Of a stretch of DNA of 64,000 nucleotides, positions 1 through 8,114 are shown piece after piece. This DNA comes from Streptomyces sp. NBS 14/10 (GTDB lineage: Bacteria > Actinomycetota > Actinomycetes > Streptomycetales > Streptomycetaceae). A program made the translations under genes and the position numbers. How positions within the stretch are numbered: the first letter of the stretch is position 1; each line of letters begins with the position of its first letter. The notes under the pieces were generated by a model that searched no databases, was not told the origin of the DNA, and worked only from the letters and a program-made list of their open reading frames with translations. The stretch spans positions 8,016-72,015 of the forward strand of contig NZ_NCSM01000065.1 of NCBI RefSeq assembly GCF_002224125.1. Direction: 5' to 3'.

Positions 1-623
1 GGGCCCTGCCCGAGGGTCTTGAGCTGCGCCGCGCCGCGCTCGCTGAGCCGCTTGCGGTCGGCCTGCACGCGGTACGGCGCGCCGGTGATCTCAAGGGCCG
101 TCATGTGCTGGTCACGGGCGCCGGGCCGATCGGCTGTCTGGTCGTGGCCGCGGCGCGCGCGGCGGGCGCCGCGCGGATCACGGTGACCGATCTGCTGCCG
201 CGAGCCCTGGAGTTCGCGGCCTCGGCCGGGGCCACCGCATGCGTACGGGCCGACGACCCGGCCGACCCGAACTGGCCGGACGCCGAGGTGGACGTCGCGA
301 TCGAGGCGTCCGGCGTGGCGGCCGGCCTCGACACCTGTGTGCGGCTGATCCGGCGCGGCGGTGTCGTCGTACAGCTGGGCATGCTGCCGCCCGGGCAGAG
401 CCCGATCGCGGGGAACCTGCTGGTCAGCCGGGAGATCGAGGTGCGCGGGGCGTTCCGCTTCCACGCGGAGTTCGATGACGCGCTGCGGCTGCTGGCGGCC
501 GAGCCGTCCCTGGAGTCGTTGATCAGCGCGGTCCGGCCGGTACGGGAGTCGGCCGACGCCTTCGCGCTGGCCGCCGACCGCAGCCGCTCCTGCAAGGTGC
601 TGCTGGAGTTCGGCGAGGAGTAG
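1..623 (+). CDS. Zinc-type alcohol/polyol dehydrogenase, C-terminal part (5' end outside window)
   Basis: Only the last 206 or so codons are present; codons start at base 3 and the reading frame is open to the window edge. The fragment begins in the end of the GroES-like catalytic domain (EPLAVGLHAVRRAG) and continues into the Rossmann domain with VLVTGAGPIGC and an acidic residue after the second strand (TVTDLL). These features fit the medium-chain dehydrogenase/reductase family, closest in look to L-idonate 5-dehydrogenase or sorbitol dehydrogenase. The zinc-ligand region is not in the window, so substrate cannot be judged. A strong hairpin follows the stop codon, so this is the end of its transcription unit. 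Confidence 0.85.
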   Translation, partial: ALPEGLELRRAALAEPLAVGLHAVRRAGDLKGRHVLVTGAGPIGCLVVAAARAAGAARITVTDLLPRALEFAASAGATACVRADDPADPNWPDAEVDVAIEASGVAAGLDTCVRLIRRGGVVVQLGMLPPGQSPIAGNLLVSREIEVRGAFRFHAEFDDALRLLAAEPSLESLISAVRPVRESADAFALAADRSRSCKVLLEFGEE

Positions 624-641
624 AGCTGAGCCGTACGGGGT

Positions 642-677
642 GGACGGCGTGGCGGAGCTGACTCCGCCACGCCGTCC
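642..677 (+). terminator. Perfect 16-bp hairpin after the dehydrogenase
   Basis: Arms 642-657 and 662-677 are exact reverse complements around the loop CTGA. The hairpin starts 19 bp after the stop codon. There is no strong T-tract, which is usual for Streptomyces hairpin terminators. Confidence 0.8.
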
Positions 678-840
678 GTCGTTTGCGGATGCGGGCGCGG
701 ATGCGCCGCATGCCATGGACATGTCTAGGCCAATCGTGGCAGGCTTTCCGCGACGCGGGTTGGACAACGTTGTCGGGCCAACTCGCGCGGCAACGCGAAC
801 GCACCACGCACCCCCCCTCAACGGACGTGGAGCCCCTTCC

Positions 841-1845
841 ATGAGACGTGCCATCACCTTCTTGAGCGCGATAACCGTCGCCGCCATGGGCTGGACCCTC
901 GGTACCGCCCAGGCCGCGCCCGCGCCGCCCCCGCCGCCCCGGTCCGCGCAGGAGACCTCCTTCTCCGCCGAGCAGCAGCGGTCCGCGCTGCGCTTCTGGA
1001 CCGCCGAACGCCTGCGCACCGCACGGGACGTCACCACGCTGCGCCAGACCGGCGCCTCGGCCGCCGGACCGTCGGCCGCCGGACCGCGGGTGACGGTCCC
1101 CCCGGTGTCCGGGCCCAAATCCGTGTCGTCCTCGGGTGCCGCCCCCTCGGTGGCCGCCTCCTCGCCCACCCCCTGGACCGGGGGCGGCCTGATCGGCACC
1201 ACGGCCGGCAAGGTGTTCTTCCAGAACGCCTCCGGAGGCACGTTCGCCTGCTCGGCCACCGTCGCCAACGCCGACAACAAGTCCGTCGTCCTCACCGCCG
1301 GGCACTGCGTCGTGGACGCGGGCACCGGAGAGGTCTACCGCAACTGGGTCTTCATCCCGGGCTACGCCAACGGCAACCGCCCCTTCGGCACCTTCACCGC
1401 CAGGTCGCTGTTCCACCTCGGGCAGTACGTCTCCACGCGCGGCGACGCCAACTGGGACCTCGCCTTCGCGGTTATGGGCCAGGTGAACGGGCGGTCGCTG
1501 GTCGACACCGTCGGCGCCCAGGGCATCGCCTTCAACTCGCCCACCGGCCGCCACGTCCACTCCTTCGGCTACGGAGGCTCGGCCGCGGAGGGCAACGGCG
1601 AGCGCCTGAACCACTGCGAGGGCGACGAGTACCCCGACGCGGGGCGGCCCGGCTCCACGATGTGGGGCATCGACTGCGTACAGACCGGGGGTTCGAGCGG
1701 CGGCGGCTTCCTGGCCGACTTCGACACCTCGAACGGCGGCGGCTACCTCGTCGGCAACATCAGCGTGAGCGCGGGCAACAACGAGTACCACCCGACCCTC
1801 GGGAACGAGGCGCTGGATCTGTACCGTCAGGCGGGCGCGGCCTAG
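841..1845 (+). CDS. Secreted trypsin-like serine peptidase
   Basis: Predicted secreted peptidase of 334 residues. The ATG at 841 is chosen because it opens a classical signal peptide (MRRAITFLSAITV, then a hydrophobic stretch ending near AQAA); the frame is open further upstream but that sequence is not protein-like. A Pro/Ala-rich propeptide follows. The catalytic triad is visible: His155 in TAGHC, Asp206 in NWDLAF, and Ser286 in GGSSGGG. This is the S1/V8-like chymotrypsin fold common among Streptomyces extracellular proteases. Its stop codon overlaps the stop of the convergent monooxygenase gene. Substrate is unknown. Confidence 0.85.
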   Translation: MRRAITFLSAITVAAMGWTLGTAQAAPAPPPPPRSAQETSFSAEQQRSALRFWTAERLRTARDVTTLRQTGASAAGPSAAGPRVTVPPVSGPKSVSSSGAAPSVAASSPTPWTGGGLIGTTAGKVFFQNASGGTFACSATVANADNKSVVLTAGHCVVDAGTGEVYRNWVFIPGYANGNRPFGTFTARSLFHLGQYVSTRGDANWDLAFAVMGQVNGRSLVDTVGAQGIAFNSPTGRHVHSFGYGGSAAEGNGERLNHCEGDEYPDAGRPGSTMWGIDCVQTGGSSGGGFLADFDTSNGGGYLVGNISVSAGNNEYHPTLGNEALDLYRQAGAA

Positions 1846-3476
1846 CCGCCGAGCCCGGCCAGATAGTCACGTAGCCCGGCTTCCCCGTCCGCCGCGAAAC
1901 CGATGTAGCCGTCGGGGCGGACGAGGAAGAGCCCGCGCTCCCCGTAGCCGGCGCGGATATGCCCGTCGGGGTCGAGAAGATGACCTGGGCGCCCCGCCGG
2001 GCCGCCGATCCGGTACGTATGGACGAAGTTTGCGCGGACGGGCGGGAGTTCGGTGTCACCGAGGGCCAGCAGTGTGAAGTGCGGGCCACGGAAGGCGTCG
2101 AACAGGCGGAACGGCTCGCCGTCGGGCCGGGCGCACGGCGCGTCCGGGGCCCGATCGCCCGCGCGCGGACTCCCGTACCCGCCCGCAGAGCCTTCCGGCG
2201 CGGCGCTTCCGCGTACGGCGCCTTCGCGTACGGCGCCTTCTGCCGCAACGCCTTCCCCCGCAACGCCTTCCCCCGCAACGCCTTCCGGCGCGGGCCGTCG
2301 GTCCACCGCCAGTCGGCCGCCGCGGTAGTTCAGCCCGAGCTGCCGCACTTCGGGCCCGCGGCGCTCCCCCTCCTCGTCACCCGCCCGATGGGCGCGGTGG
2401 ATACGGGTGCTGATGCCGAGCACCCTGGCGGCGACCGGCAGCCGCTCCTCCTCGTAGGTGTCCAGCAGGGCCGGGTCCGCCCCGTGCCGCAGCACCTGCC
2501 CGAGCTTCCAGCCGAGGTTGTACGCGTCCTGCACGCTGGTGTTGAGGCCCTGGCCGCCCGCGGGGGAGTGGATATGCGCCGCGTCCCCCACCAGGAAGAC
2601 CCGGCCCTCGGCGAACCGCTCCGCCATCGCCGCCCGCGCCCGGAAGTCCGAGGCCCACGACACCTCGCGCACATCGGACGCCGCGAGGTGGGTGCGCTCG
2701 GCGATCAGCTGCCGCACCGCCTCGGCCGAGGTGTCCGGCGTGGCGTCGACGTCGGCGTCCTCGTATCGGGCGAATAGCTGGAAGTGGTCGGTCCCGGCGA
2801 GCGGGCACAGCGCGACCGTGCCGCCCTTCGCCTTCGGCCATGCGTGCCAGTGGCCCCGGTCGAGCCGGTCATCGTCCAGCCGGACGTCGGCGACCAGCAT
2901 GGGGCTGGGGTCCACGGTCTCGCCGGTCATGGGGATGCCGAGCGCCCTGCGCACAGTGCTGCGGCCACCGTCGGCGGCCACCAGATAGGCGGCCCGTACG
3001 GTCGCGGCCGAGCCGTCGGCGCGGGACAGCCGCGCCTCGACGCCGTCGGCGTTCTGTGTCAGGCCGGTGAGCTCGGTGCCGAACTCGACGGATCCGCCCA
3101 GCTCTTGGAGCCGCGCGTACAGCAGCCGCGCGGTGCGCCACTGCGGGACCATCCACATGTCCGCGTACGGCGCGCCCGGCGTCGGCCGGCCCCGTTCGAT
3201 CATGTCGTGCGTGCCGAGCCGCGTGCCGTCCTCCCAGCCCAGCATCAGTGGATACGGCCCGCCCGCCCGCCGCACCGCGTCGATCACTCCCAGGTCGTCG
3301 AAGACCTCCTGCGTCCGTGGGTTCAGCCCCTTGCCGCGCGACCCGGGGAACAGGTCCGCCCCTCGCTCGACCACGCGGGCGCGTACCCCGCGCCGGGCCA
3401 GGTCGATCGCGAGGGTCAGACCGGAGGGCCCGGCCCCGACGATCAGCACCGCTTCCTTAACGTTGTTAAGTTCCAT
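1842..3476 (-). CDS. FAD-dependent aromatic monooxygenase (PheA/TfdB type)
   Basis: A 544-residue flavoprotein hydroxylase. Near the N-terminus is the dinucleotide-binding motif VGAGPSG; near residue 290 is the GD motif VGDAAHIHSPAGGQGLN, and a DG motif sits in between (VAADGGRSTVRRALG). The order matches class A flavin monooxygenases such as those that hydroxylate polyketides or inactivate rifampicin. A low-complexity linker of 5-residue repeats lies before the C-terminal thioredoxin-like domain (encoded at 2209-2283). AAGGAG precedes the ATG by 11 nt. The gene is divergent from a TetR gene; one palindromic operator lies inside its first codons and another overlaps its ribosome-binding site. 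Substrate is unknown. Confidence 0.85.
   Translation of the reverse strand: MELNNVKEAVLIVGAGPSGLTLAIDLARRGVRARVVERGADLFPGSRGKGLNPRTQEVFDDLGVIDAVRRAGGPYPLMLGWEDGTRLGTHDMIERGRPTPGAPYADMWMVPQWRTARLLYARLQELGGSVEFGTELTGLTQNADGVEARLSRADGSAATVRAAYLVAADGGRSTVRRALGIPMTGETVDPSPMLVADVRLDDDRLDRGHWHAWPKAKGGTVALCPLAGTDHFQLFARYEDADVDATPDTSAEAVRQLIAERTHLAASDVREVSWASDFRARAAMAERFAEGRVFLVGDAAHIHSPAGGQGLNTSVQDAYNLGWKLGQVLRHGADPALLDTYEEERLPVAARVLGISTRIHRAHRAGDEEGERRGPEVRQLGLNYRGGRLAVDRRPAPEGVAGEGVAGEGVAAEGAVREGAVRGSAAPEGSAGGYGSPRAGDRAPDAPCARPDGEPFRLFDAFRGPHFTLLALGDTELPPVRANFVHTYRIGGPAGRPGHLLDPDGHIRAGYGERGLFLVRPDGYIGFAADGEAGLRDYLAGLGG
2209..2283. repeat. Five 15-bp minisatellite units inside the monooxygenase gene
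   Basis: Two units of GCGTACGGCGCCTTC are followed by three units ending CGCAACGCCTTC. Each unit is 15 bp, so frame is kept, and together they encode an E-G-V/A-A/V-G/R/A pentapeptide linker. Confidence 0.85.
3456..3470. promoter_or_regulatory. TetR-type operator 1 (within monooxygenase codons 3-7)
   Basis: CTTAAC-GTT-GTTAAG is a perfect dyad. It also encodes residues of the N-terminus (L-N-N-V) of the monooxygenase on the minus strand. A matching dyad lies 35 bp away, nearer the regulator gene. Confidence 0.7.
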
Positions 3477-3490
3477 GCCCCGAGAGTCTC

Positions 3491-3505
3491 CTTAACGGCG
3501 TTAAA
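3491..3505. promoter_or_regulatory. TetR-type operator 2, overlapping the monooxygenase ribosome-binding site
   Basis: CTTAAC-GGC-GTTAAA repeats operator 1 with one mismatched end base. On the minus strand its edge forms the AAGGAG sequence of the monooxygenase. Its position between the two genes would allow control of both. Confidence 0.7.
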
Positions 3506-3550
3506 TTGTCAAGTGTCATCGACCGGGGGACGGCCTGGGAGAATCGGCGC

Positions 3551-4201
3551 ATGGCGACGCGACTGGACCGCGCGCAGGTGGTGGACACCGCGCTGCGGCT
3601 GCTGAACGAGGTGGGTCTCGAAGGGCTCACGCTGCGCCGGATCGCCAAGGAGCTGAACGTCCAGGCGCCCGCCCTCTACTGGCACTTCAAGAACAAGCAG
3701 GCCCTCCTCGACGAGATGGCCACCGCCATGTACCGCGAGATGGCGGCTGGTGCGGCGGCAGCCCCCGCCGCCACCTGGCAGGAACGCGTCGCGGACGCAC
3801 AGCGGGCGCTGCGCCGCGCGCTTCTGCGCTACCGCGACGGCGCCAAGGTCTTCAGCGGCAGCCATTTCACGGACACCTCACACGCCCCCGGCCAGAACGA
3901 GCACCTGCGCGCACTCGTCGCGGCGGGCTTCACCCCCGGCACGGCCGCCCGCGCCTCCTTCGTCGCGTACGCGTTCACCCTCGGGTTCGTGATCGAGGAA
4001 CAGGCGGTGGAGCCGATGCCTGGCGAGCGGGCGGAGGGCTACGACGTCCAGGAGCGCGCGAAGCTCATCGGCGAGGAGTACGCGCTGGCGGCGGAGGCGG
4101 GCGCGGACCTGTTCACGGATTACGAGGCGCGCTTCGAGGAGGGGCTGCGCGCGATCGTCGCGGGCATCGAGGCGACCATGGGCCCTGACGCGCGGTCTTG
4201 A
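3551..4201 (+). CDS. TetR-family repressor (TetR_C type) of the adjacent monooxygenase
   Basis: A 216-residue regulator. The N-terminal helix-turn-helix reads LTLRRIAKELNVQAPALYWHFKNK, the pattern of true TetR-like repressors, and the remainder fits a TetR_C ligand-binding domain. The ATG at 3551 is preceded by GGGAGA with 8-nt spacing and matches the usual N-terminus; an upstream in-frame GTG lies in the operator region and is unlikely. It is divergent from the FAD monooxygenase, with two TTAAC-N3-GTTAA dyads between them, so autoregulation and repression of the monooxygenase are inferred. The ligand is unknown. Confidence 0.85.
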   Translation: MATRLDRAQVVDTALRLLNEVGLEGLTLRRIAKELNVQAPALYWHFKNKQALLDEMATAMYREMAAGAAAAPAATWQERVADAQRALRRALLRYRDGAKVFSGSHFTDTSHAPGQNEHLRALVAAGFTPGTAARASFVAYAFTLGFVIEEQAVEPMPGERAEGYDVQERAKLIGEEYALAAEAGADLFTDYEARFEEGLRAIVAGIEATMGPDARS

Positions 4202-4260
4202 GGCGCGGTCTTGACGCGCGGTTTTGAGACGCCCGGCCCGGCGCCCTGCACAATGACTGC

Positions 4261-5733
4261 ATGACACACCGAATCGAGGCCGACGGCGAGGCCGACGCCG
4301 CGACCGCGCACGCGTGGGCCGCCCTCGGCGGCGCCCCGGAACTGCTGGAGAAGGTGTCGTACGCCCCCGCCGGCGGTGTTCTGCCCGCCCGCCTGCCCGT
4401 ACGCGAGCTGGCCCGCGCCACCGTCGGAGCGTGCTCCCTCGCCGCCGCCGAACTCGCGGCGCTGCGGTCCGGGGGAGCGGTCCCGGCCGTACGGGTGGCG
4501 GAGGCCGCGGTGGCCACCGCGTTCATCAGCGAGCGGCATCTGCGGATCGACGGCCGGAAGCCGACGAACTTCGCGCCGCTGTCCGGCTTCTGGCGCGCGG
4601 CCGACGGCTGGGTGCGCACCCACGCCAACTACCCCCACCACCGCGCCCGCCTGCTGTCCGCCCTCGGGATAGCCGACGCCGGCGATGAGGACGTGCTGGT
4701 CAAGCGCCTCGCGGAGGAACTGGCGGCCCGCCCGGCGCAGTGGATCCAGGAGACGGTGTACGAAGCGGGCGGCCTGGCCGTAGCGGTGGCGCCGCCGCCG
4801 CAGAGCGCCACCCGGGCCGCGGCAGAGAGCGCCACCAGGGCTATGGCAGAGTCCGCCACCGGAGCCGCCGCAGAGACCGCCATCCCGCTACCCGGTCCCG
4901 CGCTGATCGAGTCCCGCCACATCGGAGAAGCCGCCCCCCGCCCCCTGCCGCCCGCGCCCCTGCCCGCGAGCGGCGTACGGGTCCTCGACCTGACCCGGGT
5001 CATCGCCGGCCCCGTGGCCACCCGCACCCTGGCGCTGCTCGGCGCGGACGTCCTGCGCATCGACTCCCCACACCTCCCGGAGGACCCGGACGCCCACGCC
5101 GACACCGGCTTCGGCAAGCGCTCCACCCGGCTGGACCTCGCCGACCCCCGGGACCGGCAGACCTTCGAGGAACTGCTCGACCGCGCCGATGTCGTGGTCA
5201 CCGGCTACCGCCCGGGCGCCTTCGACCGCTTCGGCCTCGCCCCCGACGCCCTGCTGGAACGCCGCCCCGGACTCGTCGTCGCCCAGGTGTCCGCATGGGG
5301 CTGGTCCGGCCCCTGGGCCGGACGGCGCGGCTTCGACAGCCTCGTCCAGGCCGCATGCGGTATCGCCACCCTCGAAGCCGCCCCCGACGGCCACCCCGGC
5401 GTACTTCCCGCGCAGGCCCTCGACCACGGCACGGGCTATCTGCTCGCCGCCGGGGTCCTACGGTCCCTGGCCGAACGCCACGAGAGCGGCGGCGGACACC
5501 ATCTGCGCTTCTCCCTGACCGCCACAGCCTCCTGGCTGATGCACGGCATCACCCCCGCCACCGGCGACACTCCGCGCGCCGCCGCGTACGACGCCGCCCC
5601 CTGGCTGACCGAACGCCCCGCCCCGTACGGCCGGCTGCGCTACGCCCGCCCACCCCTCGGCTACACCGATGCCCCCCGCGACTGGACCCACCCGCCGACC
5701 CTCTGGGGCACCGACGCCCCGGTCTGGCTCTGA
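4261..5733 (+). CDS. CaiB/BaiF-type CoA transferase (class III)
   Basis: A 490-residue protein. The C-terminal half carries the class III CoA-transferase signature region: VRVLDLTRVIAGPVATR, LGADVLRID, then VVVTGYRPGAFDRFGL and VSAWGWSGPW. The N-terminal half is a diverged, family-related segment (WRAADGWVRTHANYPHH). The halves are joined by an 8-residue repeat linker of the type ESATRAMA. No Shine-Dalgarno is visible; CACAAT lies 6 nt before the ATG, suggesting a leaderless start. The likely reaction is CoA transfer between acyl-CoA and a carboxylic acid. The partner acids are not evident from the neighbours. Confidence 0.8.
   Translation: MTHRIEADGEADAATAHAWAALGGAPELLEKVSYAPAGGVLPARLPVRELARATVGACSLAAAELAALRSGGAVPAVRVAEAAVATAFISERHLRIDGRKPTNFAPLSGFWRAADGWVRTHANYPHHRARLLSALGIADAGDEDVLVKRLAEELAARPAQWIQETVYEAGGLAVAVAPPPQSATRAAAESATRAMAESATGAAAETAIPLPGPALIESRHIGEAAPRPLPPAPLPASGVRVLDLTRVIAGPVATRTLALLGADVLRIDSPHLPEDPDAHADTGFGKRSTRLDLADPRDRQTFEELLDRADVVVTGYRPGAFDRFGLAPDALLERRPGLVVAQVSAWGWSGPWAGRRGFDSLVQAACGIATLEAAPDGHPGVLPAQALDHGTGYLLAAGVLRSLAERHESGGGHHLRFSLTATASWLMHGITPATGDTPRAAAYDAAPWLTERPAPYGRLRYARPPLGYTDAPRDWTHPPTLWGTDAPVWL
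4801..4875. repeat. In-frame ~24-bp repeats coding an SATRA-type linker
   Basis: Three imperfect units starting CAGAG encode SATRAAAE, SATRAMAE and SATGAAAE between the two halves of the CoA transferase. Confidence 0.65.
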
Positions 5734-5751
5734 CACTTCACGCGCATTTGA

Positions 5752-5782
5752 TTGCTTGAAGCGCACTTGAAGCTCCTAGCGT
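5752..5782 (+). promoter_or_regulatory. MerR-type promoter with 19-bp spacer before the aldo/keto reductase
   Basis: TTGCTT (5752-5757) and TAGCGT (5777-5782) are separated by 19 bp. The spacer contains the imperfect dyad CTTGAAGCGCACTTGAAG. Long spacers holding a dyad are typical of promoters untwisted by MerR-family activators. The ATG at 5790 lies 7 nt after the -10 box. Confidence 0.6.
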
Positions 5783-5789
5783 GACCGGC

Positions 5790-6791
5790 ATGAGCAACGC
5801 CATCGAAAGCAGCGCCATCGAGCCGATCAGCAAGGTCGAGCTGGGCACCGGCGGCCCCCTCGTCGGTGTCCAGGGCTTCGGCGCCATGGGCATCAGCCAC
5901 GCCTACGGACAGACGGACGACGCGGCCGCCCGCGACACCCTGGAAGCCACCGTCGAGGCGGGCGTCACCCTCATCGACACCGCCGACATGTACGGCGCCG
6001 GCGCCAACGAGGAGTTCCTCGCGCCGTTCGTCGCGGCGCACCGCGACGAGATCGTTCTCGCCACCAAGTTCGGCATCGAACGTCGCGCCAACGATCCGGG
6101 CTACCGGGGACTCCGCAACGATCCCGCCTACATCAAAAAGGCCGTCGAAGCGAGCCTGCGCCGCATGAACGTCGAGGTCATCGACCTCTACTACATGCAC
6201 CGCCGCGACCCCGCCGTCCCGCTGGCCGAGTCCGTCGGCGCCATGGCGGAACTGGTACGGGAAGGCAAGGTCAAGCACCTCGGCCTGAGCGAGGTCACCG
6301 GCGCCGAACTGCGCGAGGCGCACGCCGTGCACCCGATCACCGCCCTGCAGTCCGAGTGGTCCCTCTTCAGCCGGGACGTCGAGCGCAGCGCGGTGGGCGC
6401 GGCCGCCGAACTCGGCGTCGCCTTCGTGCCGTACTCGCCACTCGGCAAGGGCTTTCTGACCGGCGCCTTCACCGACGCGGGCAAAGTCCTCTCCAGCGGC
6501 GACGTCCGGCAGTCGCATCCGCGCTTCACCGGCGACAACGCCAAGGCGAACACCGCCCTCCTGGCGCCCCTCCACAAGATCGCGGCCGACCACGGCGCCA
6601 CCACGGCCCAGATCGCCCTGGCCTGGGTCCAACAGCGGGCCCAGGCCCACGGCCTGACCGTCGTCCCCATCCCCGGGACCCGTAAGCGCAGCCGCCTCCT
6701 CGAGAACGCCGCGGCCACCCGGATCACGCTGACCTCCGAGGAGCTGGCGCTGCTGGAGCCGATCGCCGACCGGGTGGCGGGCGACCGCTAG
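5790..6791 (+). CDS. Aldo/keto reductase
   Basis: A 333-residue TIM-barrel NADPH-dependent oxidoreductase. The family's catalytic residues are visible: Asp in TLIDTADMYG, Tyr four residues later in the same motif, Lys in ATKFG, and His in YYMHRRDP. The C-terminal cofactor-binding region reads VVPIPGTRKRSRLLENAAA. It belongs to the large AKR13-like group that acts on small aldehydes and ketones; the true substrate is unknown. The ATG at 5790 is preferred over an in-frame GTG at 5781, which would overlap the -10 box. The promoter has MerR-type geometry, and MerR control is inferred, but no MerR gene is in this window. Confidence 0.85.
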   Translation: MSNAIESSAIEPISKVELGTGGPLVGVQGFGAMGISHAYGQTDDAAARDTLEATVEAGVTLIDTADMYGAGANEEFLAPFVAAHRDEIVLATKFGIERRANDPGYRGLRNDPAYIKKAVEASLRRMNVEVIDLYYMHRRDPAVPLAESVGAMAELVREGKVKHLGLSEVTGAELREAHAVHPITALQSEWSLFSRDVERSAVGAAAELGVAFVPYSPLGKGFLTGAFTDAGKVLSSGDVRQSHPRFTGDNAKANTALLAPLHKIAADHGATTAQIALAWVQQRAQAHGLTVVPIPGTRKRSRLLENAAATRITLTSEELALLEPIADRVAGDR

Positions 6792-6839
6792 CCGGACATG
6801 TCCCTGACCTCAGCGGCCCGGGAGGGCCAGGGGCTCGCT

Positions 6840-7970
6840 TTATGCCGACGGGCAGAACACCGATTTGAGGGCGTCGGTGATGTGTGGCGGCGTGTTCATG
6901 CGCTCGGCATCGTCCCCCGACAGCGTCACGGACACGGCGAACTGCAGCCGGCCGTCGGAGGAGCTGGCGGTCGAGGCGACAAAGCCGGGGGCGGTGCCCA
7001 GGGATCCTGGAGCGAACTCGGGGTTGCCGGCGCACGGCCCTCCGTCGGTCCGCGGCGGCATACCAGGCGGCGGGCCGGTGAGCAGATCGCTCAGCGACTC
7101 CGGCAGGAGCCTGCCCTGGCGGAGGGCGCGGTTGAAGGCGCTGACGTCGCGTGCGGTGGAGACCACGCCGCCGGCGCCGAGCATGATGGTGGCGTTGATC
7201 TTGTCGGCGTCGTGCAGCGTGCCCGTCTCGTCCATGGCGTAGCCGTGCCCGTGCGGGCCCTTGATGCCCTCCCATGGCTTTGTGGGCAGATAGGTATCGC
7301 GCATCCCGAGCGGGGCGAAGAGCCTCCTGTTGAGCTCGGCCGCCAGCGACCTTCCGGACAGTTTCTCGATGATCACGCCGAGCAGGATGTAGTCGGTGTT
7401 GGAGTGGCTGAAGGTCCCGATCTCCACGGGCCGAGGGTTCTTGCGCGAGGCCGCCAGCAGGTCGGTCGGGCTGTAGTTACGAGTGGGGTCCATGGTGTCC
7501 GGGCCGAGGAACTCGGGGATGCCCGAGGTCATCTGGATCAGATTGCGTACCGTGATCTCGTCGGCCCGCTCCACCAGGTCCTTTTCCGCCACCTCCGGCA
7601 GGACCGCGCTGAGTTTGTCGTCCAGGCTCAGCTTGCCCTCATTGACGAGTTGCAGCACCACGGCCGCGGTCATCTTCTTGGTCTGCGAACCGATCCGGTA
7701 GCGGGCGTTGGACGGAATCGCGCCGCCCTTGCCGTCGAGCAGGCGGGACCCGGCCGATCCCTTCCCGATCAGCTTGCCGTCCAGGTACACCTCGCCGATG
7801 GCGCCCACCACGTGGCCCGACTTCAGCAAGTCTTCCATCGCCTTCTGCACGTTCCCGACCTTGACGGGGCCGGCAGGCGCCGAGGCGTTGGCGGGCGCGG
7901 CCACGCTCAGAGCCAGCGCCACACACGCCACCGAGGCGATGCCGGCCACTGCCGCTCGACGTGAAAGCAT
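6840..7970 (-). CDS. Secreted serine hydrolase (class C beta-lactamase / D-Ala-D-Ala carboxypeptidase family)
   Basis: A 376-residue exported protein. The ATG at 7970 has GGGAG 6-8 nt upstream and starts a signal peptide (MLSRRAAVAGIASVAC...ANAS). The first motif SxxK is S95-Q-T-K98; the second resembles Y/SxN in HSNTDY; the third lies near HGHGY. This arrangement matches serine beta-lactamase-like peptidases of family S12. In Streptomyces such proteins usually process cell-wall peptides or hydrolyse esters rather than confer resistance. It converges with the aldo/keto reductase and is divergent from the methyltransferase. Exact substrate cannot be read from sequence. Confidence 0.83.
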   Translation of the reverse strand: MLSRRAAVAGIASVACVALALSVAAPANASAPAGPVKVGNVQKAMEDLLKSGHVVGAIGEVYLDGKLIGKGSAGSRLLDGKGGAIPSNARYRIGSQTKKMTAAVVLQLVNEGKLSLDDKLSAVLPEVAEKDLVERADEITVRNLIQMTSGIPEFLGPDTMDPTRNYSPTDLLAASRKNPRPVEIGTFSHSNTDYILLGVIIEKLSGRSLAAELNRRLFAPLGMRDTYLPTKPWEGIKGPHGHGYAMDETGTLHDADKINATIMLGAGGVVSTARDVSAFNRALRQGRLLPESLSDLLTGPPPGMPPRTDGGPCAGNPEFAPGSLGTAPGFVASTASSSDGRLQFAVSVTLSGDDAERMNTPPHITDALKSVFCPSA

Positions 7971-8114
7971 GAAGTCTCCCTTTGCGGAAGTCCGAAAAAG
8001 CTGATGTCGAGCCACAGTTCTAGGGCGGGACGTGTTTCCTCGGTGTTAGCCCCCGACCGTGCGGCTACGGCTTTCGCTGCGGTGCCGAGGAAGGCGAGAC
8101 CACTGGAGATCGGC

